Notes: generated by a model not told the origin, from the sequence alone. A DNA stretch of 6,032 bases from an uncultured Clostridia bacterium (GCA_947385505.1 CANDLP010000159.1:1-6032); one strand, 5' to 3'; shown: positions 1-5,465, counted from the stretch's first letter. A program made the numbers and translations.

Positions 1-1010
1 ATTTCAAACTGTTCGGTTATACGGGGGTGTCCCGGAGTGGCTTTTCCGCAGCGGGTAAAGGTAAAATGTCTTGTGTTTTCATCGGAAAGCTCGGATTCGA
101 TCTCGTCAAGAAGCCTGTCCCACTTCGGATCGTGCATCAGTACGGTAAGTATCATCAGTACTTTTACGGGCTTATTATAGCGGCGTCTGAGGTCAGCTAT
201 TACTTCCTTGTATTTCTCTTTCCAGCGTTTGGTGAATTCGGGGTCGTCTATAACCGAGGGATCGGGATTATGATCGTTTTGTCCCACCGCCATAATTATA
301 AGGTCGGGAGTGAAGCGGGCAAAATCCCAGTCGGAAAAGCCCTCTTTTGAATATCTTACATAGCTTGCCTTGTCGTAGGTGGTTTCTATTCCTATTATAT
401 CGTTGATTTCGGGTCCGCAGAAAAATCCGGTTTTATCCATTAGAGCTATGCCGCCCTGGGCGTTGTCAAATACTCTCGCGTTAAGCTTTCTGCCCAATAT
501 AAAGGGATAAGCAAAATAGCTGTTGTCAAAGGTGCCGACGCATTTAAATTCGGGATAGTCGCTGCATCCCTCGTAATATACAGCTTCGCAGATTTCGCCC
601 GCAGAAACGCTGTCGCCGAATACTTCTATATTTAAGGAGTAATTTTTTTGCGGTTTGCTCACTTTGGCGTTTTCTTCGGTCTCTATGCCGCAGAAGCGCA
701 GATAGTGAGCGGCTGCCTGTCTTTTAAAAACGATAAGGGTATGTACGTCGAGTTGGTCTCTTACCGGGACTTCGATGTATATTTCCTTATCGTTTTCTTT
801 CAGTTCAAACTTATACTGTATTCCGTCCAGTATAACTCCCACTGAACAATATTCAAACATTGCTTCATTCATAATATAAATGCCCAGTTTATTTCCGGTA
901 AATTCCGTTTCCACGGAACATCCGGGATAGGTCATAAGCGGTTTTTCGGGAACCGACAGGTCTATTCTGCCGTTATATAAGAATTGTTCACTGTTGGGTA
1001 ATGTTTTCAT
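1..1010 (-). CDS. SGNH/GDSL hydrolase, CE2-like acetyl esterase (3' end cut by window edge)
   Basis: This frame is open from an ATG at 1010 to the left edge: 336 codons, with the last residues and the stop outside the window. Residues 1 to about 120 are beta-rich, like the N-terminal jelly-roll lobe of carbohydrate esterase family 2. The SGNH hydrolase lobe follows. Block I is FGDSVSAG with nucleophile Ser134, block II is DNAQGGIALMD near 182-192, block III is VGQND at 242-246, and the catalytic His is probably His328 in TPGHPR. CE2 enzymes remove acetyl groups from xylan or glucomannan. No signal peptide is visible (it begins MKTLPNSEQF), so I infer action inside the cell on imported acetylated oligosaccharides. 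The start is fixed by AAAGGAA at 1021-1027; the ATG at 1030 meets a stop at once. About 340 residues would be normal for CE2. The SGNH fold is near certain; the CE2 assignment and substrate are less so. Confidence 0.85.
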   Translation of the reverse strand, partial: MKTLPNSEQFLYNGRIDLSVPEKPLMTYPGCSVETEFTGNKLGIYIMNEAMFEYCSVGVILDGIQYKFELKENDKEIYIEVPVRDQLDVHTLIVFKRQAAAHYLRFCGIETEENAKVSKPQKNYSLNIEVFGDSVSAGEICEAVYYEGCSDYPEFKCVGTFDNSYFAYPFILGRKLNARVFDNAQGGIALMDKTGFFCGPEINDIIGIETTYDKASYVRYSKEGFSDWDFARFTPDLIIMAVGQNDHNPDPSVIDDPEFTKRWKEKYKEVIADLRRRYNKPVKVLMILTVLMHDPKWDRLLDEIESELSDENTRHFTFTRCGKATPGHPRITEQFE

Positions 1011-1050
1011 TGACTGTATTTTCCTTTCATGTGGAATTTTGTTATTGATA

Positions 1051-1079
1051 ATAGTAACATATTTTTTTGGCAAAATCAA
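1051..1079 (-). promoter_or_regulatory. Sigma-A-type promoter of the esterase gene
   Basis: On the minus strand, TTGATT (1074-1079) and TACTAT (1051-1056) are separated by exactly 17 bp. They lie about 40 bp upstream of the esterase start, with the RBS AAAGGAA in between. The promoter is seen as a pattern only; the match and spacing are good. Confidence 0.6.
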
Positions 1080-1118
1080 GAGGAAAGTCAAATCTTTTTA
1101 CTGCTTTTTAAATTATAG

Positions 1119-1147
1119 TTGACAAGGAGCGAAAAAAATTATATACT
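1119..1147 (+). promoter_or_regulatory. Strong sigma-A-type promoter of the rpn gene
   Basis: Consensus TTGACA (1119-1124) and TATACT (1142-1147) are separated by 17 bp. The predicted transcription start near 1153-1155 falls on or just before the RBS AAAGGAG (1153-1159), so the leader would be only about 13 nt. The promoter is back to back with the esterase promoter, with 39 bp between the two -35 boxes, so one regulator bound there could affect both genes. Confidence 0.7.
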
Positions 1148-1166
1148 ATAATAAAGGAGCAGTATT

Positions 1167-2072
1167 ATGGAGTATTTATCACCAAAGCTTGATATCGTAT
1201 TCAAAACGATGTTCAGCGACAAAAACAACACGGATATGCTGAGAAGCCTTTTGAAAGCGTATCTTGGAATTGACGAAAGCGGGGAATATATTCTCAGCAA
1301 CACGGAAATAACGCCGGAGGAGCTGGACAGGAAATTTGCGAGGCTTGATCTTCGCATAACAACGGAGAGCAATGAAATAAACGTGGAGATACAGCTGCTG
1401 AACGATAAGAATTACAGCGACAGATGTATTTATTACTGGGCGTCGCTGTATACGTCCACAGTTAAGCGCGGAGCCGAGTACCGAAGCGCAAAGGCGGCAT
1501 TGTCACTAAATTTGCTTGACTTTGTTCTGTTTGACGGCTGTGATGATTTTAACAGTAATTTTATATGGTACGATCCGGAAAACAAAATTTCTTTAAGCGA
1601 TAAGGCAAGAATCGGGATAGTGGAGCTTCCGAAAATGCGCAGCTTTACGGCGGAGCAGGTAAGGAACGACGAAAGGATAGCGTGGGCGGCGTTTTTTAAC
1701 GCAAAGAGTAAGGAGGAATTCGATATGGTAAACCGTGTCACTAAAAGTCCCGACGTACAAAAGGCAGTTACGGTTATAAGGCAGCTAAGCGGAGACGAGA
1801 GGATAAGGGAGGAAGCGCGGAAAAGAGAAGAGGCGCTGTTTAATGAAAGAAGCGCGCTGATCGGGGCGAGGGAGGAAGGCTTGGAGAAGGGAAGAGCGGA
1901 AGGTCGAGCGGAGGGAAGAGCGGAAGGAAGAGCGGAAGGAAGAGCAGAGGGAAGAGCGGAAGGTATAGAGAAAACTATAGAAAGTGTTGCTAAGAGCCTT
2001 CGTGAAATGGGAATGAACGAAGAAGTGATTCGGGAAGTTCTGAATAAGTCAGACGGAATAAAGTGGGAATAG
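1167..2072 (+). CDS. rpn: Rpn family PD-(D/E)XK nuclease (RpnL, full-length toxin/defence protein)
   Basis: The 301-residue product matches the Rpn family (recombination-promoting nuclease/putative transposase, PD-(D/E)XK fold). The N-terminus MEYLSPKLDIVFKTMFSDKN is typical. The nuclease core carries Asp61 (RLDLRI) and Glu74-Ile-Gln76 (NVEIQLL), the family's D...ExQ signature, followed by the usual YSDRCIYYWASLY helix. The C-terminal third is highly charged and helical, with six perfect RAEG repeats (residues 243-266) and a distinct tail. The family is known as DNA endonucleases acting in phage defence, with the C-terminal part made separately as an inhibitor; here an internal SD and Met187 support this. 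RBS AAAGGAG lies 7 nt before the ATG. Arg codons are largely AGA/AGG, unlike the downstream surface gene, which is consistent with a mobile or weakly expressed accessory gene. The length is normal and there is no frameshift. Confidence 0.9.
   Translation: MEYLSPKLDIVFKTMFSDKNNTDMLRSLLKAYLGIDESGEYILSNTEITPEELDRKFARLDLRITTESNEINVEIQLLNDKNYSDRCIYYWASLYTSTVKRGAEYRSAKAALSLNLLDFVLFDGCDDFNSNFIWYDPENKISLSDKARIGIVELPKMRSFTAEQVRNDERIAWAAFFNAKSKEEFDMVNRVTKSPDVQKAVTVIRQLSGDERIREEARKREEALFNERSALIGAREEGLEKGRAEGRAEGRAEGRAEGRAEGRAEGIEKTIESVAKSLREMGMNEEVIREVLNKSDGIKWE
1725..2072 (+). CDS. Internal C-terminal cistron of rpn (predicted RpnS antitoxin, 115 aa)
   Basis: Inside the rpn frame, TAAGGAGG (1709-1716) is a perfect 8-base complement to the 16S rRNA tail. 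It sits 8 nt before an in-frame ATG at codon 187. Translation from there gives residues 187-301, beginning MVNRVTKSPDVQKAV and including all six RAEG repeats but no nuclease residues. For studied Rpn proteins the separately translated C-terminal domain (RpnS) dimerises through a helix with variable four-residue repeats and blocks the full-length toxin; the architecture here agrees closely. The SD and ATG are seen directly. The antitoxin role is inferred from the family. Confidence 0.7.
   Translation: MVNRVTKSPDVQKAVTVIRQLSGDERIREEARKREEALFNERSALIGAREEGLEKGRAEGRAEGRAEGRAEGRAEGRAEGIEKTIESVAKSLREMGMNEEVIREVLNKSDGIKWE
1893..1964 (+). repeat. 12-bp tandem repeat encoding (RAEG)x6, copy 1
   Basis: Six 12-bp units encode Arg-Ala-Glu-Gly in the C-terminal helix. 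Units vary at synonymous sites (cga/aga, gcg/gca, gaa/gag, gga/ggt). Arrays of this kind can change length by slippage, and repeat number is known to vary among strains for Rpn C-terminal domains. Confidence 0.93.
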
Positions 2073-2150
2073 TTTAAAAGGCAGGTAAGGAACGACGAAA
2101 GGATAGCATGGGCGGCGTTTTTTAACGCAAAGAGTAAGGAGGAATTCGAT

Positions 2151-2498
2151 ATGGTAAACCGTGTCACTAAAAGTCCCGACGTACAAAAGGCAGTTACGGT
2201 TATAAGGCAGCTAAGCGGAGACGAGAGGATAAGGGAGGAAGCGCGGAAAAGAGAAGAGGCGCTGTTTAATGAAAGAAGCGCGCTGATCGGGGCGAGGGAG
2301 GAAGGCTTGGAGAAGGGAAGAGCGGAAGGTCGAGCGGAGGGAAGAGCGGAAGGAAGAGCGGAAGGAAGAGCAGAGGGAAGAGCGGAAGGTATAGAGAAAA
2401 CTATAGAAAGTGTTGCTAAGAGCCTTCGTGAAATGGGAATGAACGAAGAAGTGATTCGGGAAGTTCTGAATAAGTCAGACGGAATAAAGTGGGAATAG
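2151..2498 (+). CDS. Stand-alone duplicate of the Rpn C-terminal domain (predicted second RpnS antitoxin, 115 aa)
   Basis: This ORF encodes 115 residues identical to residues 187-301 of the upstream Rpn protein. It starts at ATG 2151 behind its own perfect TAAGGAGG (2135-2142, spacing 8 nt). It has no nuclease core. The product is helical and charged, with six RAEG repeats and the tail MNEEVIREVLNKSDGIKWE. It lies 78 bp after the rpn stop with no terminator in between and no clear promoter of its own, so co-transcription with rpn is likely; the terminator at 2569 ends the unit. By family knowledge the product should bind and inhibit the full-length Rpn. Alternatively it is a non-functional remnant of a recent duplication, but the intact frame, SD and stop argue against decay. 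Confidence 0.75.
   Translation: MVNRVTKSPDVQKAVTVIRQLSGDERIREEARKREEALFNERSALIGAREEGLEKGRAEGRAEGRAEGRAEGRAEGRAEGIEKTIESVAKSLREMGMNEEVIREVLNKSDGIKWE
2319..2390 (+). repeat. 12-bp tandem repeat encoding (RAEG)x6, copy 2
   Basis: Same six units with the same synonymous variants as 1893-1964, shifted by 426 bp. Identity of copy number and codon pattern in both arrays indicates that the larger duplication is recent or has been kept uniform by recombination. Confidence 0.93.
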
Positions 2499-2568
2499 CT
2501 TATAATGAGTTTATACCTGTAACCGTTTGAATGACGAATTTTTTTGTGATGAAACAGCTATCGGCATA

Positions 2569-2598
2569 AGGCGGCGAAACAGAGCCGCCTCTCTTTTT
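2569..2598 (+). terminator. Rho-independent terminator of the rpn unit
   Basis: The stem AGGCGGC/GCCGCCT (2569-2575 with 2584-2590) encloses an 8-nt loop and is followed by CTCTTTTT (2591-2598). It lies 70 bp after the stop of the duplicated cistron and closes the rpn transcript. Confidence 0.9.
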
Positions 2599-2884
2599 AT
2601 TATATAATAGTATACAGAAGATTAAAAATTTTTTTATAGTGTGAAACTTTTCAGAGGTGTTGAGAGACTACCTAATTGCAGGAAGGAAATAAAACCTTCG
2701 CTTGTGGGTTCCGGCGGGGCTTATGAGAAAATAGGAGAAGATCGGGCAATAAAAATTTGCGATTTCTGAAACTTTTTCATAAAACCGCTTGACTTCATAA
2801 GTGCGAGGCAAAAATCAAAAAAGCCTTTGGGAAATTTAGCAATAATCTATGTAAATTGGATTCAAATATGGTATAAATTGCCAA
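2599..2884. other. AT-rich intergenic stretch without a recognisable gene
   Basis: No ORF with a plausible start and RBS is seen on either strand. It holds a few weak hairpins, such as GAAGG/CCTTC around 2684-2701, and A/T runs. It contains the start of the long dyad at 2848-2898. No known riboswitch core was recognised. Confidence 0.5.
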
Positions 2885-2898
2885 TTGAAATTTACATA
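2848..2898. repeat. 10-bp inverted repeat overlapping the candidate promoter of the surface-protein gene
   Basis: TATGTAAATT (2848-2857) and AATTTACATA (2889-2898) are perfect inverted arms 31 bp apart, with a nested AATTGG/CCAATT pairing inside. The right arm covers the end of the proposed -35 box, so it could be an operator. It could also be chance structure in AT-rich DNA. Confidence 0.45.
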
Positions 2899-2913
2899 AT
2901 TGTATGGTAAACT
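2885..2913 (+). promoter_or_regulatory. Candidate promoter of the surface-protein gene
   Basis: TTGAAA (2885-2890), a 17-bp spacer and TAAACT (2908-2913) with an extended -10 TG (2905-2906) make the best sigma-A-like match upstream of 3078. It implies a 5' leader of about 155 nt containing two hairpins: GGAGGAT/ATTCTCC at 2927-2947 and ACAGAC/GTCTGT at 3010-3033. No stronger candidate was found nearer the start codon. Confidence 0.4.
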
Positions 2914-3009
2914 TAACCATGTAAATGGAGGATAAGCTGAATTCTCCTTTGGCTGTGTCGGATCGCTTGTCCAAAACCCTCCGGCGTTGCCCTGCAAAAA
3001 GCTATACTT

Positions 3010-3037
3010 ACAGACAAATTTATTTAAGTCTGTTTTA
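3010..3037 (+). other. Leader hairpin just upstream of the surface-protein RBS
   Basis: ACAGAC (3010-3015) and GTCTGT (3028-3033) pair around a 12-nt A/T loop, followed by TTTA. It resembles a weak terminator/attenuator or an mRNA-stabilising 5' hairpin. It ends about 30 nt before the RBS GGAGG (3066-3070). Its function is unknown. Confidence 0.35.
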
Positions 3038-3077
3038 TAGGAAAAAACAAACATAATAAAAAAATGGAGGACTTATT

Positions 3078-4952
3078 ATGAGCATGAAAAAAATTATTGC
3101 CGGCGTAGCTGCTGCCGCTTTGACAGTTAGCTCGCTTGCAGTAGTAGGTGTTTCTGCCGATGCTACCACAAAGACCTTTAACTTTGTTGGCAAGACCGGC
3201 ACAATGACCATCAGCTATAACAATACTGTTGGTTTCAGAGGCGGTTATGACCGTGAAGATATTTTCCAGTTGACTGATCCCGCAGCAGAGTACGAGTTTG
3301 ACTACACTCTCGGTTTCGAGATGAAGGACGGCTACAAGACGGAGAACGCATCTGACGTTGCTAACCTCGTTAAGGCTGTTACAACCGGTAAAGGTACTGT
3401 AATCACCGTAACAGGTACAAACGGCGCAGGCAGATCCGTTTCTTCCAAGGCTACTTGTAAGATTGTTAAGGACAAGGACAATAAGCCCGTAAGCGAAACC
3501 TTCACAGTAAGATGGGAAGGCGATACTGACGGCGTTACTCTGCAGAAGCATGAGCTTGACCTTACCAATATGGTAACCATCACTTCTATCTCCGTTTCCA
3601 ATGAGTTCAGTGTAAATACCGGTAACTATGGAGTTCGCGAAGGCGTAGCTAACATCAAGGTTGGCAACAACCTCGTTCTGGAAGATCCTAAGCTTGATCT
3701 TAGCGACAACGGAAGCTACAAGAGCACTGTTGCGGATGGCGACGGTAAGGTTATTACCACACATAAAATCTTCACATTTGAAGGTAAAGAAGGTGATCCT
3801 TCTACCGTTCTCGATAACAACGGCTCTTGGGGCGATAGTATCGTTGGTGAATCCCTTGGTCACAATCTCCTTCGTTGGACGAACGATAATATTGTTCAGA
3901 ACAGGGGCGCTAAGCTGAGAATCAACTTCATGACTCCTGAACAGTTGAAGGACGCTATTGACAAGGGTAATCTTACAGCATATCCCACAGTTGACGCTGA
4001 CTGGTCCAAGTGGGAAGGCACCAGCGTACTGGTTCCTGATTCTTCTTCCAGCGCTTCTACTATGGATATCATGATTGGTGTAAACCTTCAGAACACCACT
4101 AAGCTTCAGCAGGCTACCAACATCAACAACTATGTTGCTGAGTTTGATTGGGATACCCTCGTACAGAACTCCGCTTCTACCGTTTCCGGTAACGTAGACA
4201 GCATTGCTATTCGTGTTAATGACTCTGCTAATGTTAAAGATAATATTGGCACATGGGATGGTAAGAAACTTGACAACAATGGCAATAAGGTTTACGATTT
4301 AGCTATCAGAAGCATCGAAATCGTTATTCCCGAGCAGTCCACTGTTGCTCCCGTTGACGAAGTAATCGAAGTTGAAGATCCCGTTTCCGGCGTTAAGGCT
4401 TCCGGTACCGCTTCCACTATCCGTGGCAACGGCGGCGCGATCCTTCAGGCTATCGGCAAGCTCACTTCCAGCAACCTCACTTATGAAGTAAAGCTTCTTG
4501 ACAAGGACAGCAAGGCTGTTCAGCCTGCCGGCGAAGTTACTCTGACTCTGCCTATTCCTAAGGACAATCAGGGCAAGACCATCAAGGGCGGCACTGTTGC
4601 TCACGGTCTTTCCAACGGCACTGTTGAGAACCTTCCTATCGTTAACATCGACACTTACAAGACCGATGGTTTTGTAAAGGTTGTTACCAAGTCTTTCAGC
4701 CCCTTCACTATCACATTCGCTACTTTCGGTATGGACTTTGAGGAAGATGAGACCACTACTGAAGCTACCGAAGCTACTACTGAGGCTCCCGCTGATACCA
4801 CTGAAGCTACCGAAGCCACTACTGAGGCTCCTGCTCAGACCGGTTCCACCAACGGCGGTGAAGACAAGAACGTTGGCACTGGCGTAGTTCTCGCAGTTGT
4901 TCCTGCTGCTATCGCTGCTGCTGCTGTTGTAATCTCCAAGAAGAGAAAGTAA
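3078..4952 (+). CDS. Secreted, C-terminally anchored surface protein of unknown function
   Basis: The 624-residue product starts with a clear Sec signal peptide (KK, then hydrophobic residues 6-26), with likely cleavage VSA-D after residue 27. Residues 28 to about 225 are beta-rich and unrecognised. Residues about 230-418 look like a jelly-roll/carbohydrate-binding-type sandwich ending in IRSIEIVIPE. Residues about 466-548 resemble the small Ig-like domain seen near the anchor of Clostridia surface proteins (YEVKLLDKDSKAVQP ... VTKSFSPFTITF). A Thr/Glu/Ala linker (555-597) follows, then NVGTG (598-602), a hydrophobic segment (603-619) and the tail SKKRK, which together resemble a degenerate sortase signal. 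If NVGTG is not cut, this is a simple membrane anchor. RBS GGAGG lies 7 nt before the ATG; Met3 (3084) is an alternative start. The strongly biased codons (AAG, GTT, GCT, ACC) suggest high expression. I infer a glycan- or matrix-binding role; no catalytic motif is seen. Confidence 0.88.
   Translation: MSMKKIIAGVAAAALTVSSLAVVGVSADATTKTFNFVGKTGTMTISYNNTVGFRGGYDREDIFQLTDPAAEYEFDYTLGFEMKDGYKTENASDVANLVKAVTTGKGTVITVTGTNGAGRSVSSKATCKIVKDKDNKPVSETFTVRWEGDTDGVTLQKHELDLTNMVTITSISVSNEFSVNTGNYGVREGVANIKVGNNLVLEDPKLDLSDNGSYKSTVADGDGKVITTHKIFTFEGKEGDPSTVLDNNGSWGDSIVGESLGHNLLRWTNDNIVQNRGAKLRINFMTPEQLKDAIDKGNLTAYPTVDADWSKWEGTSVLVPDSSSSASTMDIMIGVNLQNTTKLQQATNINNYVAEFDWDTLVQNSASTVSGNVDSIAIRVNDSANVKDNIGTWDGKKLDNNGNKVYDLAIRSIEIVIPEQSTVAPVDEVIEVEDPVSGVKASGTASTIRGNGGAILQAIGKLTSSNLTYEVKLLDKDSKAVQPAGEVTLTLPIPKDNQGKTIKGGTVAHGLSNGTVENLPIVNIDTYKTDGFVKVVTKSFSPFTITFATFGMDFEEDETTTEATEATTEAPADTTEATEATTEAPAQTGSTNGGEDKNVGTGVVLAVVPAAIAAAAVVISKKRK
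4755..4835 (+). repeat. Duplicated 13-residue Thr/Glu/Ala/Pro linker repeat
   Basis: TTEATEATTEAPA occurs twice (residues 560-572 and 574-586) with one Asp between, as near-identical 42-bp units. It forms the extended spacer between the last folded domain and the membrane/wall anchor, a region usually variable in length and often glycosylated in such proteins. Confidence 0.85.
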
Positions 4953-4986
4953 TTGAATCTTCGTTGAAGAAAAAATAACGGATTTT

Positions 4987-5022
4987 AAACCCCTCACGGA
5001 AACGTGAGGGGTTTCCGTTTTA
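4987..5022 (+). terminator. Strong Rho-independent terminator after the surface-protein gene
   Basis: A perfect 12-bp stem AAACCCCTCACG/CGTGAGGGGTTT (4987-4998 with 5003-5014) is capped by a GAAA tetraloop and followed by TTT-CCG-TTTT. AACGG (4977-4981) and CCGTT (5015-5019) can add an outer stem. It lies 34 bp after the stop and could also work on the other strand. Confidence 0.93.
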
Positions 5023-5206
5023 AGATGGTTGTAATCGCATTTACAATTAAAACTTGCAATTCAAATTTTAAGTCAGTAGTTTTATAGCAACCGCCGAAAT
5101 AACGCCAAATTACGTATAGCCGCGTTGTAATCTTAATAGAGCGACAGCCCGCTTTCGTCGTCCGCCTTGCATAATACTTATCTTTTTTAAACTGTCGTTT
5201 AGAAAT
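5023..5206. other. Non-coding stretch after the terminator
   Basis: No supported gene. A small hairpin TTGTAA/TTACAA lies near 5029-5046, inside AT-rich DNA with a more GC-rich patch around 5118-5170. Open frames here lack an RBS and recognisable sequence. Confidence 0.5.
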
Positions 5207-5254
5207 CAATCCCATTTTGAACTGTGGGTATTGCGTCAGTTCAAAATGGGATTG
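5207..5254. repeat. 48-bp palindrome A: perfect 18-bp arms, 12-nt centre
   Basis: CAATCCCATTTTGAACTG (5207-5224) and its exact reverse complement (5237-5254) flank the 12-nt centre TGGGTATTGCGT. No T-run follows on either strand, so it does not look like a terminator. The right end runs into an extended -10-like TGGTATAAC (5253-5261). Confidence 0.9.
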
Positions 5255-5300
5255 GTATAACTTGATTTTACCGCTCTGTGTTGTTTTATTCTCATGGATT

Positions 5301-5348
5301 GCGCTAATTTCAAATAAATGAACAGTACGGTTTATTTGAAATTAGCGC
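5301..5348. repeat. 48-bp palindrome B: perfect 18-bp arms, 12-nt centre
   Basis: GCGCTAATTTCAAATAAA (5301-5318) and its exact reverse complement (5331-5348) flank the 12-nt centre TGAACAGTACGG. It has the same geometry as palindrome A, which lies 46 bp upstream, but its sequence is different. There is no T-tract after either arm. Confidence 0.9.
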
Positions 5349-5444
5349 TCAGGGTTTAACAACTATTGCAACTCTTATTTTATCCTGTGTTGAAGGTTAT
5401 TAGTATTTTGTTACATCTAATTCTTAAATATTTAAACATTACTG

Positions 5445-5465
5445 TGCTTGGGCTTGCTCCAAGCA
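5445..5465. other. Hairpin at the start of a structured non-coding region
   Basis: TGCTTGG (5445-5451) pairs with CCAAGCA (5459-5465) over a 7-nt loop. It precedes the GC-richer block at 5515-5655 and may be part of the same structured element. Confidence 0.5.

Larger units (their letters stand above)
1655..2072 (+). repeat. 418-bp tandem direct repeat, copy 1 (inside rpn)
   Basis: This stretch, from codon 163 to the rpn stop, recurs at 2081-2498. By eye the two copies differ at one base only (1682 G versus 2108 A), a silent third-position change in the codon for Ala172. The repeat begins 54 bp upstream of the internal SD and ends exactly at the TAG stop. Confidence 0.95.
2081..2498 (+). repeat. 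418-bp tandem direct repeat, copy 2 (downstream of rpn)
   Basis: Second copy of 1655-2072 at an offset of 426 bp, separated from copy 1 by the 8 bp at 2073-2080. It carries the internal SD, the antitoxin-like ORF and the TAG stop, but none of the nuclease catalytic residues. The offset is 142 whole codons, so it stays in frame with rpn beyond the stop. Confidence 0.95.

Noticed and set aside
27..845. Plus-strand frames over the left end
   Set aside because: They overlap the well-supported minus-strand esterase, which carries conserved SGNH blocks; they have no RBS or family features.
1433..2167. Long minus-strand open frame (244 codons) across the rpn gene and the repeat junction
   Set aside because: It is the complement of the rpn frame; its Ala-Leu-Pro-Ser runs are the antisense of RAEG codons, and it has no RBS or recognisable domain.
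1893..2390. Repeated units considered as a CRISPR-like array
   Set aside because: The 12-bp units are contiguous and coding, with no spacers; the 418-bp repeat is a simple tandem duplication.
2836..3054. 72-codon minus-strand frame upstream of the surface-protein gene
   Set aside because: No RBS; composition reflects AT-rich leader DNA with the promoter dyad; no recognisable motif.
3024..3863. Minus-strand open frame opposite the 5' part of the surface-protein gene
   Set aside because: It lies antisense to a gene with clear signal peptide, RBS and codon bias. The low number of stops follows from that codon bias.
4299..4997. Minus-strand open frame opposite the 3' part of the surface-protein gene
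   Set aside because: Antisense shadow; Ser/Gly-rich translation arises from the Thr/Glu/Ala repeat linker, and it starts inside the terminator stem.
4994..5215. 73-codon minus-strand frame between the terminator and palindrome A
   Set aside because: Its start lies inside palindrome A and its end inside the terminator stem; basic random-looking sequence with no family features.
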